The notes below the pieces were generated by a model that saw only the letters and a list, made by a program, of their open reading frames with translations, had not been told where the DNA came from and made no database searches. Shown here piece after piece: positions 43,140 through 51,945 of a DNA stretch of 64,000 bases. Numbering within the stretch: the stretch's first letter is position 1; each line of letters begins with the position of its first letter. The translations under genes and the position numbers were made by a program. Location: the NCBI GenBank assembly GCA_022870745.1, contig CP085323.1, positions 3,162,001 through 3,226,000 on the forward strand, given 5' to 3'. The stretch comes from Silvibacterium acidisoli (GTDB taxonomy: Bacteria; Acidobacteriota; Terriglobia; Terriglobales; Acidobacteriaceae).

Positions 43140-44360
43140 CTATAGGGCTGCGTTCATGTGAACGACCTTGCCGTCGCGGTCCCGCTGAAGAATTTTTCCG
43201 CCGCGTACGAGCTCAAATCGGCCATCGCGCCAGCGCATGTTGCTGTTAAGGTAGCTCGCCACCCAGACCGCGAATCCAAGCAGATCGCGAACCGGATAGA
43301 GCCAGGGCTGTGTGAGGCAGCGGCGATCCCGGGTAATACCCCAGCCGATCACAAGTGACTCGATCATTCTATTGACGACAGACCAGGCCAACATGGCTAC
43401 ACCAACACGCGGATGATGCAGAAAAAGTCCACTGACAAATCCAAGCAGCCCATAAGGGACGGCATAAACCAGCCCCGTACCAAAATGGCCCTGCGGACGC
43501 GAGCGGCGTGTGCCCGCCGCCCAACGCACCTGGCGCTGCCACATCTTGCGGAAGCTCATCGGCGGTACAACGTGCGAGATGATGTGCCGCGAAAGCACGA
43601 CCGTGTATCCCGCATCGGCGATCATATTGCCAATTACAAAGTCATTTGAGAAGTAGTCGCCCAGCGAGGCATACCCGCCGATGGCTTTGAGCGCATCGCG
43701 CCGCACCACGATGGTGGGGCCAAGTCCGAACTTCATGCCCTCCATCATGTTCGCAATCACCACGCCGGCGGTCATCTCGACGCTCATGCCGATGGAATCC
43801 ATTTCAGACCAGAAGCCACCCGTATTCAGGCCGCGATACACGCAAGTCAGCATGCCCGTGTTCTCTTCCATCAGCGGAGGCACGATGGTGCGCAGGTAGT
43901 CGCGATCCACGATCACATCGCTGTCACTCGTTACCAGGATGTCGTGCGCCGCAACTTTCTCAATACGCGAGAAACAGTAAGCAGGAGGATTCGGCCACAA
44001 AGGCTCGCCTGTGATCAGTACCTTCGACGGAACATGCGGATACTTCGCGCAAAGCGCCCGCGCAATGGGCAGCGCGGCATCGTCCTCGGTGTCGACGGCA
44101 AGCAGAATTTCGTAGTTCGGATAGTCCTGCTGGAAGAAGCTCTCGATGTTCTTATCGAGTTGCGGCTCCCATCCATGCAGGGGTTTCAAAAGAGAAACAG
44201 GAGGAAGCTGGTCGTCCGAAATGCGGCTGGCTGCTGTAACCTGCTCCGCCGCCTGGCGATGAAACTTGCGGGCGCCAAAAATGGCGAGAAACAGAAATAC
44301 TGTCGAAGAGACCGTGCCGATGCACGCGATCGAAAACAAGAGAGTTGCAGTGAGAGTCAT
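43140..44360 (-). CDS. Membrane glycosyltransferase, ceramide-glucosyltransferase/HpnI-like (GT2/GT21)
   Basis: The 406-residue protein has an N-terminal membrane helix, then a GT-A domain with PPVSLLKPLHGWEP, ILLAVDTEDDAAL, DSDVIVD, and the RQVRW motif (Q/RxxRW) near residue 280. Two to three C-terminal helices follow. This arrangement is that of ceramide glucosyltransferases and of HpnI, which adds N-acetylglucosamine to bacteriohopanetetrol. The lipid acceptor here is therefore a sphingolipid-like or hopanoid lipid, and I cannot choose between them. The neighbouring genes are envelope glycan genes on the same strand. Confidence 0.8.
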   Translation of the reverse strand: MTLTATLLFSIACIGTVSSTVFLFLAIFGARKFHRQAAEQVTAASRISDDQLPPVSLLKPLHGWEPQLDKNIESFFQQDYPNYEILLAVDTEDDAALPIARALCAKYPHVPSKVLITGEPLWPNPPAYCFSRIEKVAAHDILVTSDSDVIVDRDYLRTIVPPLMEENTGMLTCVYRGLNTGGFWSEMDSIGMSVEMTAGVVIANMMEGMKFGLGPTIVVRRDALKAIGGYASLGDYFSNDFVIGNMIADAGYTVVLSRHIISHVVPPMSFRKMWQRQVRWAAGTRRSRPQGHFGTGLVYAVPYGLLGFVSGLFLHHPRVGVAMLAWSVVNRMIESLVIGWGITRDRRCLTQPWLYPVRDLLGFAVWVASYLNSNMRWRDGRFELVRGGKILQRDRDGKVVHMNAAL

Positions 44361-44447
44361 AGTGGAAATCGCTCAGCCGTAGCTCGCGGTTCGAAAAACA
44401 TCCAGTTTCTATTTTACAGAACGGTCAACTGCTGGTCACACATTAAC

Positions 44448-45749
44448 TTAGGGGCGATTTGCAAGGTATTTCGCTGCCGTCAAAAGATCTGGAAAATAAA
44501 GATCTGCTGTCACTTCGTGTCGCCCGTCCTTGCCGCCAAACCCTGTCTCCAGCAATATCGACCGGATCCCCGCATTCCTTGCTGTTTGCACATCTACGGT
44601 CGAATCGCCGATAAACCAGCTGTTCTCGAGATCGGAGTTCAAAGCCAGCGCCGCCGCCTTCACCATGCCAATTTCGGGCTTGCGGCAGTCGCAATCGATC
44701 TTCAGCTCCGGTACCTCGCCCGGATAGCCCTTATGCGGATGATGCGGGCAGGCATAAATTGCATCGACAAAGGCTCCGCCATGCCCCAGCTCCATCTCCA
44801 TCCGGTGGTGAATGCGGGTCAGGTCGTCGATTGTGCACTCCCCGCGAGCGACCACCGGCTGGTTCGTAATAACGGCGATGCGAAATCCTGCTCCCCGCAG
44901 GATTCGCAGTGCCTCGGCCACGCCGGGCAAGAGCCGTAATTCGCCGGGAGTGCGAATATACGAGGCTTCCTCGTTGATGGTGCCGTCCCGGTCGAGAAAG
45001 ATCGTCCCGCGTGGTTGCTGCAGGCCGCTACGGGCTACCAGCCCCGAGGCGACATCGGCGCTCACTTTATCCAGTCTCTCCGGGGTGCCCGCGTCCTTGA
45101 TGTATTCAGGGCTGCGATAGCCCTGCAGGGCAATGCCCGCTGCCAGCATCTCCGGGAATACATGCTTGCCGAAATCGAGTGGCTTCTCGGTCAGGGTGAC
45201 GCCATCGAGCGCTGATGCCTTCAGAATGTAGAGAGCCGCATTCACCTGGTTGGGCAGGCAGGCATCTCCAGCATGCGGGTAGGGATGGAACTGCAGGATC
45301 CGCCCGCGTTCATCTGTCTCTACAAGATCCGAATCCTGGGGATGATCGTTGGGATGGAGAAACAGTGTCGCGGCTGCTCCGCTCGCGGCGTGAGCCTCCT
45401 GCATCCGCAGCAGGTCGACGTCCAGCATCGTGTCCCCGTAGAGCACGAAGAACTCTTCCGGCAGATGAGGCAAGGCGAAGATAACCGCCCCGGCAGTTCC
45501 CAGAGGACGCGGCTCGTCATAGCAGGCAATCTCCAGTCCCCAGTGAGAGCCATCTCCACAGAATTCGCGAATGGCGCCGGCGCCGTATCCGCAGAGTAGC
45601 GCGACTTTCTTAAAGCCATGCCGGGCCAGCAATTCCAGTTGATACGCCAGCAGAGGCTTCCCATTCACCGGAACCAGGGGCTTGGGGAATCCGCCGGTCC
45701 GTTCCGCAAGGCGCGTACCCTTGCCACCGGCGATAATTACTGCGAACAT
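44448..45749 (-). CDS. Fusion: heptose-1-phosphate guanylyltransferase (HddC) + heptose-1,7-bisphosphate phosphatase (GmhB)
   Basis: ATG at 45749 with an AAGGA site gives 433 residues. Residues 1-~235 are a nucleotidyltransferase: VIIAGGKGTRLAERTGGFPKPLVP, YGDTMLD, and NQVNAALYILK. Residues ~247-430 are a HAD phosphatase with FLDRDGTINEE (Asp253, Asp255), ITNQPVVARGE, and the GmhB zinc ligands CPHH (Cys334) and CDCRKP (Cys353, Cys355). The two steps, removal of the 7-phosphate and activation with GTP, are consecutive in GDP-D-glycero-alpha-D-manno-heptose synthesis, so the fusion makes metabolic sense. It overlaps the epimerase gene by 13 bp. Confidence 0.9.
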   Translation of the reverse strand: MFAVIIAGGKGTRLAERTGGFPKPLVPVNGKPLLAYQLELLARHGFKKVALLCGYGAGAIREFCGDGSHWGLEIACYDEPRPLGTAGAVIFALPHLPEEFFVLYGDTMLDVDLLRMQEAHAASGAAATLFLHPNDHPQDSDLVETDERGRILQFHPYPHAGDACLPNQVNAALYILKASALDGVTLTEKPLDFGKHVFPEMLAAGIALQGYRSPEYIKDAGTPERLDKVSADVASGLVARSGLQQPRGTIFLDRDGTINEEASYIRTPGELRLLPGVAEALRILRGAGFRIAVITNQPVVARGECTIDDLTRIHHRMEMELGHGGAFVDAIYACPHHPHKGYPGEVPELKIDCDCRKPEIGMVKAAALALNSDLENSWFIGDSTVDVQTARNAGIRSILLETGFGGKDGRHEVTADLYFPDLLTAAKYLANRP

Positions 45750-46738
45750 CGGGAATCCTTCCAGTTTTGTGCCAGTTCCATGCAGGCGGTACCAACGGCC
45801 TCCGCGGACTTCTCTTGCGCACGCCATCCCAGGGACCTGAGGCGGCCGGTTCGATAGCGATAGTGCGGCACATCGCCGACCCATCCCCGATCGGCGCCCC
45901 CGTAGTGCACCTCCGGCGAAAGCCCGAGAGTACCGGTCAGCAGGGACACTATATCCCGCACCGTGATTTCATCTTCCGGACCGATATTGAAGCGGCCAAA
46001 GCCTGCTGGAGCTCGATCCTCCAGAAAAAGCAGCGCTTCCACGATCCGGCGAACATGCATATAGGGCTTGCGCTGGTATCCGTCGCCCAGCACTTCAAGG
46101 CGTTCCGGATCCTTAGCCAGCCGCTTCGGCAGGTCGAAGAGTACCCCATGCGTGCATCGGCTTCCGACAACATTGGGAAGCCGCATAGCCACGCCACGCT
46201 GCAGCCATGAGCCGCAGGCGGCAGACAGCGCCGCTTCGCTGGCAAGTTTCATCGCGCCGTAGTTCGAGATCGGGCAGAGCGGACCGGAGTCTTCATCCAG
46301 TTCCCGGTCGCTTTCTCCGTAGACGGCTGAACTTGAAGTGAACAGCACGGAACCGATCTGGAACTCGCGGGCTATCCGTAATGCGCTTATCGTCGTCAGA
46401 AAAGTCTGCCGCAGGTCCACATCGGAATCCGCGACGCCGGCCGCCACATCGGAGTTCGCTGCCAGGTGCCAAAGCGAGTGCACCATCTCCTCTTCAAGAA
46501 GGGAAGTCAGCGGCCCTCGCCATCCCTCTTCGCTCGACAGGTCTGCCTCAATCAGGTGAAACCTTTCGCAGCCAGACAGGTGCGCAAGATTCTCACGTTG
46601 TCCGCGCACGAAGTTGTCGACCCCGATCACCCGGTCGCCCCGATCCAGCAGCGCATCGACCAGGTGGCTGCCGATAAAGCCCGCTGCGCCCGTCACCAGG
46701 GACGTCGCAGCGTGATCGGGATGGGAGACAGGATGCAA
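45737..46738 (-). CDS. NAD-dependent sugar epimerase/dehydratase (extended SDR)
   Basis: I chose TTG at 46738, which lies 1 bp after the hddA stop and has GAGG 7 nt upstream, giving 333 residues; in-frame starts upstream lie inside hddA. The Rossmann motif VTGAAGFIGSHLVDALL, the catalytic Tyr-x3-Lys in SNYGAMKLASE with SSSAVYG before it, and RKPYMHVRRIVEAL are those of extended SDR enzymes acting on nucleotide sugars. Between hddA and the hddC-gmhB fusion it most likely modifies GDP-heptose, for example by dehydration or epimerisation. The exact product is unknown. Confidence 0.82.
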   Translation of the reverse strand: MHPVSHPDHAATSLVTGAAGFIGSHLVDALLDRGDRVIGVDNFVRGQRENLAHLSGCERFHLIEADLSSEEGWRGPLTSLLEEEMVHSLWHLAANSDVAAGVADSDVDLRQTFLTTISALRIAREFQIGSVLFTSSSAVYGESDRELDEDSGPLCPISNYGAMKLASEAALSAACGSWLQRGVAMRLPNVVGSRCTHGVLFDLPKRLAKDPERLEVLGDGYQRKPYMHVRRIVEALLFLEDRAPAGFGRFNIGPEDEITVRDIVSLLTGTLGLSPEVHYGGADRGWVGDVPHYRYRTGRLRSLGWRAQEKSAEAVGTACMELAQNWKDSRCSQ

Positions 46739-46739
46739 A

Positions 46740-47768
46740 TCAGATCCTCGATGCAGGAAATCCGGAGCCATCCACATCCAGCTCCGTTGGCTGATAAAAG
46801 ATGATCTTGCTGCCTTCGCGCTCAAAGCGAATGGGCACGCGCCGCAATTCGCTCAACGCCGTCGCGATATCGCAATGCCGCTCCTGCGGAGCATACAGCA
46901 GCAGGAATCCTCCTCCACCCGCACCCAGGATCTTGCCGCCAACCGCACCGCCCGCGATGGCACGGTTGTACCAGTCGTCGATCTGCCCGCTGGTGATGCC
47001 CTCTGAGAGCGAGCGCTTGCGCATCCAGCCCTCATGCAGGATCTCGCCCAGCGAATCGGGCCGGTTGTTCTCGATCTCATAGCGAAGGGCGTGCGCCTGC
47101 TCCACCATCGCGCGCATCGCTTCGATCGTTTTTCCATTCGAACCCAGCGCCTGCGTCTGCTTCTCCAGGATCTCGCTCGCCGAACGGGTAATGCCCGTGT
47201 AGAAGAGGATCAGGTTGTCCTGCAGCTTCTGCAGTGTCGCGGGCGAGCAGATGATTGGAGAGTTAGCGACCGACCCATCGGAGAGGAAGCGATACATCCG
47301 TAGATCGCCGTAGGCAGCGGCGTATTGATCCTGCTTGCCGATCGGCTGCCCGCACAATTCAATCTCAATCTCCGAAGCCAGCTGCGCCAGCTTTTCCGGA
47401 GAAGCATGCGAGCCGATGAACGCAAAAAGGCTGTTCAGCAGGCCCACCGTAAATGAGCTTGAAGACCCGAGACCCGAACCGCGCGATGGAATATCCGCGA
47501 TCGAGGTGATCTCGATACCGCCCGCCGGACGCAGCATCTTCAGGCACTCGCGCACCAGCGGATGCTGCACATCGTTAACCGTGTCCACTTCCTCGGTCTT
47601 CGAGTAGCTCACGCGCACGCGGTGATCGAACTTGTTGTTGATGTTGACGTAGATGTACTTATTGATGGCCACGCTGACCACCGCGCCCTCGTACTCGCGA
47701 TAAAAGGACGCAATGTCACTGCCCCCGCCCGCAAAGCTGATACGGCAGGGAGTCTTGCTGATGATCAT
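46740..47768 (-). CDS. hddA: D-glycero-alpha-D-manno-heptose-7-phosphate kinase
   Basis: The 342-residue GHMP kinase has MIISKTPCRISFAGGGSD at its N-terminus, the ATP-binding loop SRGSGLGSSSSFTVGLLN and the C-terminal GGKILGAGGGGFLLLY. This is the pattern of HddA, which phosphorylates C1 of heptose-7-phosphate in the GDP-heptose route. Gene order gmhA-hddA-SDR-hddC/gmhB supports this over galactokinase or fucokinase alternatives. It starts 16 bp after gmhA. Confidence 0.88.
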   Translation of the reverse strand: MIISKTPCRISFAGGGSDIASFYREYEGAVVSVAINKYIYVNINNKFDHRVRVSYSKTEEVDTVNDVQHPLVRECLKMLRPAGGIEITSIADIPSRGSGLGSSSSFTVGLLNSLFAFIGSHASPEKLAQLASEIEIELCGQPIGKQDQYAAAYGDLRMYRFLSDGSVANSPIICSPATLQKLQDNLILFYTGITRSASEILEKQTQALGSNGKTIEAMRAMVEQAHALRYEIENNRPDSLGEILHEGWMRKRSLSEGITSGQIDDWYNRAIAGGAVGGKILGAGGGGFLLLYAPQERHCDIATALSELRRVPIRFEREGSKIIFYQPTELDVDGSGFPASRI

Positions 47769-47784
47769 TCCAGGACCTCTGGGG

Positions 47785-48384
47785 TTAGACGAGGCTCTTC
47801 GCTGCAGCGTTAAGAACGCCCGCGCACTTCAGGTCGACGATTGCATGCGCCAGTGCCGTATGAGCAACCTCGACCATTCCATACTGATGATTGCCGACGT
47901 AGAAATTCACGTCGCCCATCGCGCGCAGCGGATTGTCTGCGTCGAATCCGCTGAAGGTGATGACCTTGCAGCTCATCGAACGCGCCGTTGCGACGGCATT
48001 CAGAATGTTCGGAGACTTGCCGGAGCTGGAAATCGCCACCAGCACATCGCCGCGCCGCGCATGGAACTCGATCTGGCGCGAGAAGACTTCCTCGTAGCCA
48101 TAATCGTTCGCGAGACAGGTTAGCGCCGCACCGTCGTTGAAGGCCATGGCGGGCATTTTGCCGTTCTTGGAAAAATCGATCGCCATGTGGCTGGCAATGC
48201 CGGCCGATCCGCCGTTACCGATAAACATGAGCCGGTTGCCGGCTGTAATCGCATCGTCGGCCAGTCGCAGCGCTGCTTCGTAGGCGTCGCCGCGATCGAT
48301 GACCGCACCAGTGTGGTCCGTGTAGATCGTCGAATTAATCGCGTCATACAGCGAATCGAAGTATGACCCAACGCTGTTCTTCAA
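47785..48384 (-). CDS. gmhA: Sedoheptulose-7-phosphate isomerase (phosphoheptose isomerase)
   Basis: No ATG is available. TTG at 48384 (LKNSVGSYFDSLYDAIN) gives 199 residues, the normal GmhA length. The SIS domain shows MFIGNGGSAGIASHMAIDFSKN, AISSSGKSPNILNAV, and VEVAHTALAHAIVDLK. GmhA converts sedoheptulose-7-phosphate to D-glycero-D-manno-heptose-7-phosphate, the first step of heptose synthesis. It is the first gene of the heptose operon. A TATAAT box reads toward it at 48443-48448 on the minus strand. Confidence 0.88.
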   Translation of the reverse strand: MKNSVGSYFDSLYDAINSTIYTDHTGAVIDRGDAYEAALRLADDAITAGNRLMFIGNGGSAGIASHMAIDFSKNGKMPAMAFNDGAALTCLANDYGYEEVFSRQIEFHARRGDVLVAISSSGKSPNILNAVATARSMSCKVITFSGFDADNPLRAMGDVNFYVGNHQYGMVEVAHTALAHAIVDLKCAGVLNAAAKSLV

Positions 48385-48442
48385 TAAAACCGTCCCATCC
48401 AGCCAGGCTTGCTCGCAGCAAATTCTGTGAAATCTTCTCCCG

Positions 48443-48474
48443 ATTATAGAGGAAACGCCGGCTCTCCGAGCCGG
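48443..48474 (-). promoter_or_regulatory. -10 box and small hairpin upstream of the heptose operon
   Basis: On the minus strand TATAAT occupies 48448-48443, about 60 bp before the gmhA start. The matching -35 region is weak. The perfect 7-bp hairpin CCGGCTC-TCC-GAGCCGG (48458-48474) overlaps the spacer and -35 region. It could be an operator or the end of the oppositely placed TetR transcript. Confidence 0.35.
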
Positions 48475-48604
48475 AAGCTCACGGTGAGGCGGGAAGCTGG
48501 AGAATACGGCAGCCTTTTGCAAAACTCTTCGCGCAGCCGCACTTGCCGGCACTGCGGAGAGAAGCCAAAGCCGGATCGGAGCGGGATCGAGCCCACATTG
48601 TCTC

Positions 48605-49219
48605 CTAATGCTTTGAGCCCTTCCGCTTTCCCTTTACCGTCGTCACGTTGGATGAGGAGAGCTCACGGGCTTCCTCGAAGGCTCTGACGATATGCTCCCC
48701 CAGGTCGATCGAGTCGTCGTTGAACCATGCCGCCACTCCATGGCTCAAAGTCGCCATGCCCATCTGTGCTGCCAGGTTTGCCTGTGGAGCCGTCAGACCG
48801 CGTTTGCATAACGCCGATGCCACGGCAGCGATCAGCGATCTGGTCTTTGCCGCAGCGCGCTCCTGCAACGCCGGATCGCTCGCAATCACATGTCGACGGG
48901 GTTCCGTGAACGGCCGGTTCTCAACAAAGACATGCTTCACCCGGTTGAAAGCGAAATGCAGCGTATCCCACGGCCCAAGTTCTTCAGGCGCATTGTGTAT
49001 CGCGATCATCAGGGCTTCGCTGAACGCCGCTTCGCCATCGAAGAGTACCTCCCGTTTGTCCGGGAAGTGGCGAAAGAATGTCCGCTCTGTGACGCCCGCC
49101 TTCGCCGCAATTTCAGCCGCTGTCGTCTGCTCGTATCCTCGTTCGCGAAACAGCTCCAGCGCCGCCCATTGAAGACGCTTCCTGACTTCCTCCCCGTTTC
49201 TTGGCATAAATCTCCGCAT
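48605..49219 (-). CDS. TetR-family transcriptional repressor
   Basis: The 204-residue protein has the TetR N-terminal helix-turn-helix (ALELFRERGYEQTTAAEIAAKAGVTERTFFRHFPDKREVL) and a helical ligand-binding C-terminal half. It is divergent from the alcohol-dehydrogenase-type gene at 49376, and the gap holds three related palindromes starting 4 bp upstream of its start codon. It very likely represses itself and the oxidoreductase and releases on binding a small molecule that the oxidoreductase acts on. The ligand cannot be read from sequence. Confidence 0.92.
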   Translation of the reverse strand: MRRFMPRNGEEVRKRLQWAALELFRERGYEQTTAAEIAAKAGVTERTFFRHFPDKREVLFDGEAAFSEALMIAIHNAPEELGPWDTLHFAFNRVKHVFVENRPFTEPRRHVIASDPALQERAAAKTRSLIAAVASALCKRGLTAPQANLAAQMGMATLSHGVAAWFNDDSIDLGEHIVRAFEEARELSSSNVTTVKGKRKGSKH

Positions 49220-49222
49220 ATT

Positions 49223-49285
49223 GTCAGTAACTGACGATACGTGTACTATCTGTCAGTAACTGACGTTATTGTGTCAGTCCCTGAC
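49223..49285. promoter_or_regulatory. Triple GTCAGT-type operator between the TetR gene and the oxidoreductase
   Basis: GTCAGTAACTGAC occurs at 49223-49235 and again at 49252-49264 (perfect 6-bp arms around one base), and GTCAGTCCCTGAC at 49273-49285 (5-bp arms). Centre-to-centre distances are 29 and 21 bp. Placement in the divergent promoter makes this the TetR protein's binding region. Confidence 0.8.
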
Positions 49286-49375
49286 AATTCTAGCTCAATG
49301 CCGGGATTGTAACGACCGCATAGTCCTCGTGCGTCGCATTGCGATCTGGTGGGCTTCACTAAACGGAGAACCTGT

Positions 49376-50350
49376 ATGACGAATCTCAAGCCGGCCACAA
49401 TGAAGGCTCTTTATCTTGAAACGTATGGCAAGCCGCTCGAAGTACTGCGTATAGGCGAGGTAGCTATCCCCGCTCCTGGTGCTGGACAAGTCCGTGTGCG
49501 CGTTCACGCCTGCGCGCTTAACCCGGCGGACTGGGCCGTCTGCGAAGGCTTTCTGCCCGCTCCTCCTCCAAGAGGGATTGGGTTCGATGTTTCTGGAACG
49601 GTCGATGCTCTGGGCGATGGCGTCGCGGACGTCGGCCTCGGCGATCTCGTCTTCGGTGTCCCTGACTACATGGGCTATTTCACCTCCGGCGCTGCCGAGT
49701 ACGCGGTTCTCAAAGTCTTTCTGCCTGTTCCGGAGGGATTGGACCTCAAGGAGGCTGCAGCGCTGCCCATGGCTGTCGAGACTGCGGCTCGCAGCGTCGA
49801 TCTCCTCGGCCTGACCGCTGGCCAGACGCTGATGGTCAACGGCGGTGGGACCATGACGGGATTCGCCGCCGTTCAAATCGCATTGCTTCGCGGTGTGCAT
49901 GTCATAGCCTCTGCTGGAGAGACCTTTGCCGATCGCCTGCGTGAGCTCGGAGCAAAGGTGACACCGTATGGAGAGGGAATGGTCGAGCGCGTTCGTGAAC
50001 TCGCAGACGGAGCGCCAGATTTTGCGCTACATACTGCTCAGGTGAAGGGTGCTCTGCCCGATCTGGTCAGGATCGTCGATGGCGACCCCAGGCGCGTCTT
50101 CAGTTTTGCGGATCGTGACGAAGAAGGCATCGGCGTGCGCACCGCGTGGAAGGAACGAAGCGCAAACGGCCTGCGGTATGACGTGCTTGGGCACTACGCA
50201 CAGCTTGCAGCTGAAGGGCGCTTCTTCATCCCGATCGCTCGAGCGTTTGCCCTGAAAGATTGGCGTGAGGCAGCAGAGGTCAGCATGAATAGGAGGGCTC
50301 ACGGCAAGCTCGTGCTCCTGCCTGGCGGCGAAGCAGGTGAAAGCTTGTAG
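49376..50350 (+). CDS. Zinc-independent quinone-reductase-type NADP-dependent oxidoreductase (MDR superfamily)
   Basis: The ATG at 49376 follows GGAG and gives 324 residues. The medium-chain dehydrogenase fold is clear: MKALYLETYGKPLEVLRIGEV, CALNPADWAVCEG, GFDVSGTVDALG, and the cofactor-binding AGQTLMVNGGGTMTGFAAVQIALLRG. The structural-zinc cysteines of true alcohol dehydrogenases are absent. Such enzymes reduce quinones or enones with NADPH and are often controlled by a divergent TetR repressor, as here. The natural substrate is unknown. Confidence 0.87.
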   Translation: MTNLKPATMKALYLETYGKPLEVLRIGEVAIPAPGAGQVRVRVHACALNPADWAVCEGFLPAPPPRGIGFDVSGTVDALGDGVADVGLGDLVFGVPDYMGYFTSGAAEYAVLKVFLPVPEGLDLKEAAALPMAVETAARSVDLLGLTAGQTLMVNGGGTMTGFAAVQIALLRGVHVIASAGETFADRLRELGAKVTPYGEGMVERVRELADGAPDFALHTAQVKGALPDLVRIVDGDPRRVFSFADRDEEGIGVRTAWKERSANGLRYDVLGHYAQLAAEGRFFIPIARAFALKDWREAAEVSMNRRAHGKLVLLPGGEAGESL

Positions 50351-50447
50351 CGAGCTCCCGACCCATGCATCGGCGACGGAAACACGCATAACGCAGGCTG
50401 CCGATCGCTGATGAAACATTGAGAAAACGAGGTGAAGAGCGCGGGGG

Positions 50448-50837
50448 CTATCGCCTGGATTGGGGGATACGCCCCAGCCGCGAGTCGCGGCGGAGGATGA
50501 GATCGCAGGCATGCAGCGCCAGCCGCTCAAAGTCGGCATCGTCGCTCGGAAGCAGTAACCAGTGGCTGATCTTGCTGCGCAACAGCTCGATGCGCCGGAT
50601 CGGTGGAAAGTCCCTGCGTAGGCTTTCGTCCGCCGGATCGGTGTCTTCCGACAAAACCAGCCAGATGCCGTTATCCTGCGGTGATTTGACGTGTTGCCTG
50701 AGCATCATGAGCAGGCGATCGCTACTGTAGACCGCGAACCCGGAGAACATCCGCTGCACTTCGGGATGCAGCGGGGCGAGAGCTTCCAGAACAAAGGAGT
50801 GCGGAACGCTGACTCTCGGCTTGGACGCTCGGACCAT
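50448..50837 (-). CDS. TfoX-N-like small protein
   Basis: ATG at 50837 gives 129 residues; an upstream TTG at 50876 is possible. The middle of the protein (EVQRMFSGFAVYSSDRLLMMLRQ) resembles the TfoX/Sxy N-terminal domain, whose core is MFGGYGxY. The C-terminal part contains SHWLLLPSDDADFERLALHACDLILRRD. No enzymatic motif is visible. It follows hspR on the same strand with a 56-bp gap. Function is unknown; a competence role should not be assumed from the weak similarity. Confidence 0.55.
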   Translation of the reverse strand: MVRASKPRVSVPHSFVLEALAPLHPEVQRMFSGFAVYSSDRLLMMLRQHVKSPQDNGIWLVLSEDTDPADESLRRDFPPIRRIELLRSKISHWLLLPSDDADFERLALHACDLILRRDSRLGRIPQSRR

Positions 50838-50893
50838 GTTGACCAGAATGATGCCGAAACAACTCTGAGTTGGCAATCCTTGCAGGTCAGCTT

Positions 50894-51352
50894 CTAGCGC
50901 TTCCGCTCGCCATTTCCCGAGCGGCCGGCTTGCGCGCGCGCCGTTTTCAGATCCTGCTTCACCGCTGCGGAAGGAACGACAGGCACCGGGCGACGCAGCG
51001 GAACCATCATGGCTTCCTTCGCCATGGGAGCACTCTGCATGCGGCTCAGCATCTCGCTGCGGACGTAGTCGACAAAGCCCTGCATCTGGCGATTCATCTC
51101 CTCCATGCGTTCCCGCATCTGCAGGATGATCGCAATGCCGGCGATGTTCACGCCCAGCTCGCGGGCCAGGTTCAGAATGAACTCCAGCCGTTCAAGGTCT
51201 TCGTCGGTGTAAAGGCGGGTGTTGCCTTCCGTGCGCGAAGGCTTCAGCAGACCTTCGCGCTCGTAGAGGCGAAGCGTCTGCGGATGGATTTCGTACATCT
51301 CGGCCACTGCCGAGATCATGTAAGCGCCCTTGGATTTTCGTTTCGTTGGCAT
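50894..51352 (-). CDS. hspR: MerR-family heat-shock repressor HspR
   Basis: The 152-residue protein begins with a MerR helix-turn-helix (YMISAVAEMYEIHPQTLRLYEREGLLKPSRTEGNTRLYTDEDLERL) and the HspR-typical continuation LNLARELGVNIAGIAIILQMRERMEEM. The last ~60 residues are variable and basic. HspR binds the inverted repeat HAIR (CTTGAGT-N7-ACTCAAG) and represses dnaK-type operons, using DnaK as co-repressor. It is part of the dnaK-dnaJ cluster here, and a HAIR-like site lies upstream of dnaK. Confidence 0.88.
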   Translation of the reverse strand: MPTKRKSKGAYMISAVAEMYEIHPQTLRLYEREGLLKPSRTEGNTRLYTDEDLERLEFILNLARELGVNIAGIAIILQMRERMEEMNRQMQGFVDYVRSEMLSRMQSAPMAKEAMMVPLRRPVPVVPSAAVKQDLKTARAQAGRSGNGERKR

Positions 51353-51480
51353 CGATTTACTTGCTACCCGTTACTCAACCGCTGAGTCTGCTTTATTCCC
51401 TGCAGTGTAAGGACACAGCTCCAGCCGTGCCGTAAAGTCTCCCCATCTCGCGCGCTTTAGCACTGAGGAAACGCTAATCG

Positions 51481-51942
51481 CTACTGCGCAAACAACTGCG
51501 CCGATCCCTCCTGCAACTTCAAAGCCCCAAAACGAACCACCCGGGGAAAGAATCCCCAGAACTGCCCGCCCGTAATCCTGTAAGGCACGAACGCCTTTAC
51601 CGCGTAACCGCTCTTGTGCTCGAGCTCGACCATGACGGCATCCGCATAGCCCTCATCCGAAGGCTTGTTCAGGGCGACATTCGTCGCAGTCGAAGCCGCC
51701 TGCAGCGATCCACGGCGCGCCCGCTCCACAATCTGGCGATGCAGCAGTTCGAGCAGCATCGCCGGATCGGCCGGCATATCCTGCTGGCTCACCGGCTCCA
51801 GCCGCACATCGCCATCGTTATCCATGATGTAGCCGAAGGGACCGAACTGGCCGTAACGGCGCAGCATGGTCTTGGCGTAGTTCAGCCCTGCATTCAGCAG
51901 CTCGTTTGCATCCTCGCGGACCTGCTCATCTGTCAGGGCCAT
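51481..51942 (-). CDS. Conserved-looking protein of unknown function in the chaperone cluster
   Basis: The 153-residue protein has no signal peptide, membrane helix or catalytic motif. It has helical N-terminal (TDEQVREDANELLNAGLNYAKTMLRRY) and beta-rich C-terminal halves (VMVELEHKSGYAVKAFVPYRI). The start lies 3 bp after the dnaJ stop, so it is co-transcribed with dnaJ and probably hspR. I do not recognise the family; a role linked to protein quality control is suggested only by position. Confidence 0.65.
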   Translation of the reverse strand: MALTDEQVREDANELLNAGLNYAKTMLRRYGQFGPFGYIMDNDGDVRLEPVSQQDMPADPAMLLELLHRQIVERARRGSLQAASTATNVALNKPSDEGYADAVMVELEHKSGYAVKAFVPYRITGGQFWGFFPRVVRFGALKLQEGSAQLFAQ

Positions 51943-51945
51943 GGC

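Noticed and set aside
43140-44360. Firm naming of this gene as hpnI
   Set aside because: Motifs fit both HpnI and ceramide glucosyltransferases, and no other hopanoid genes are in the window to decide.
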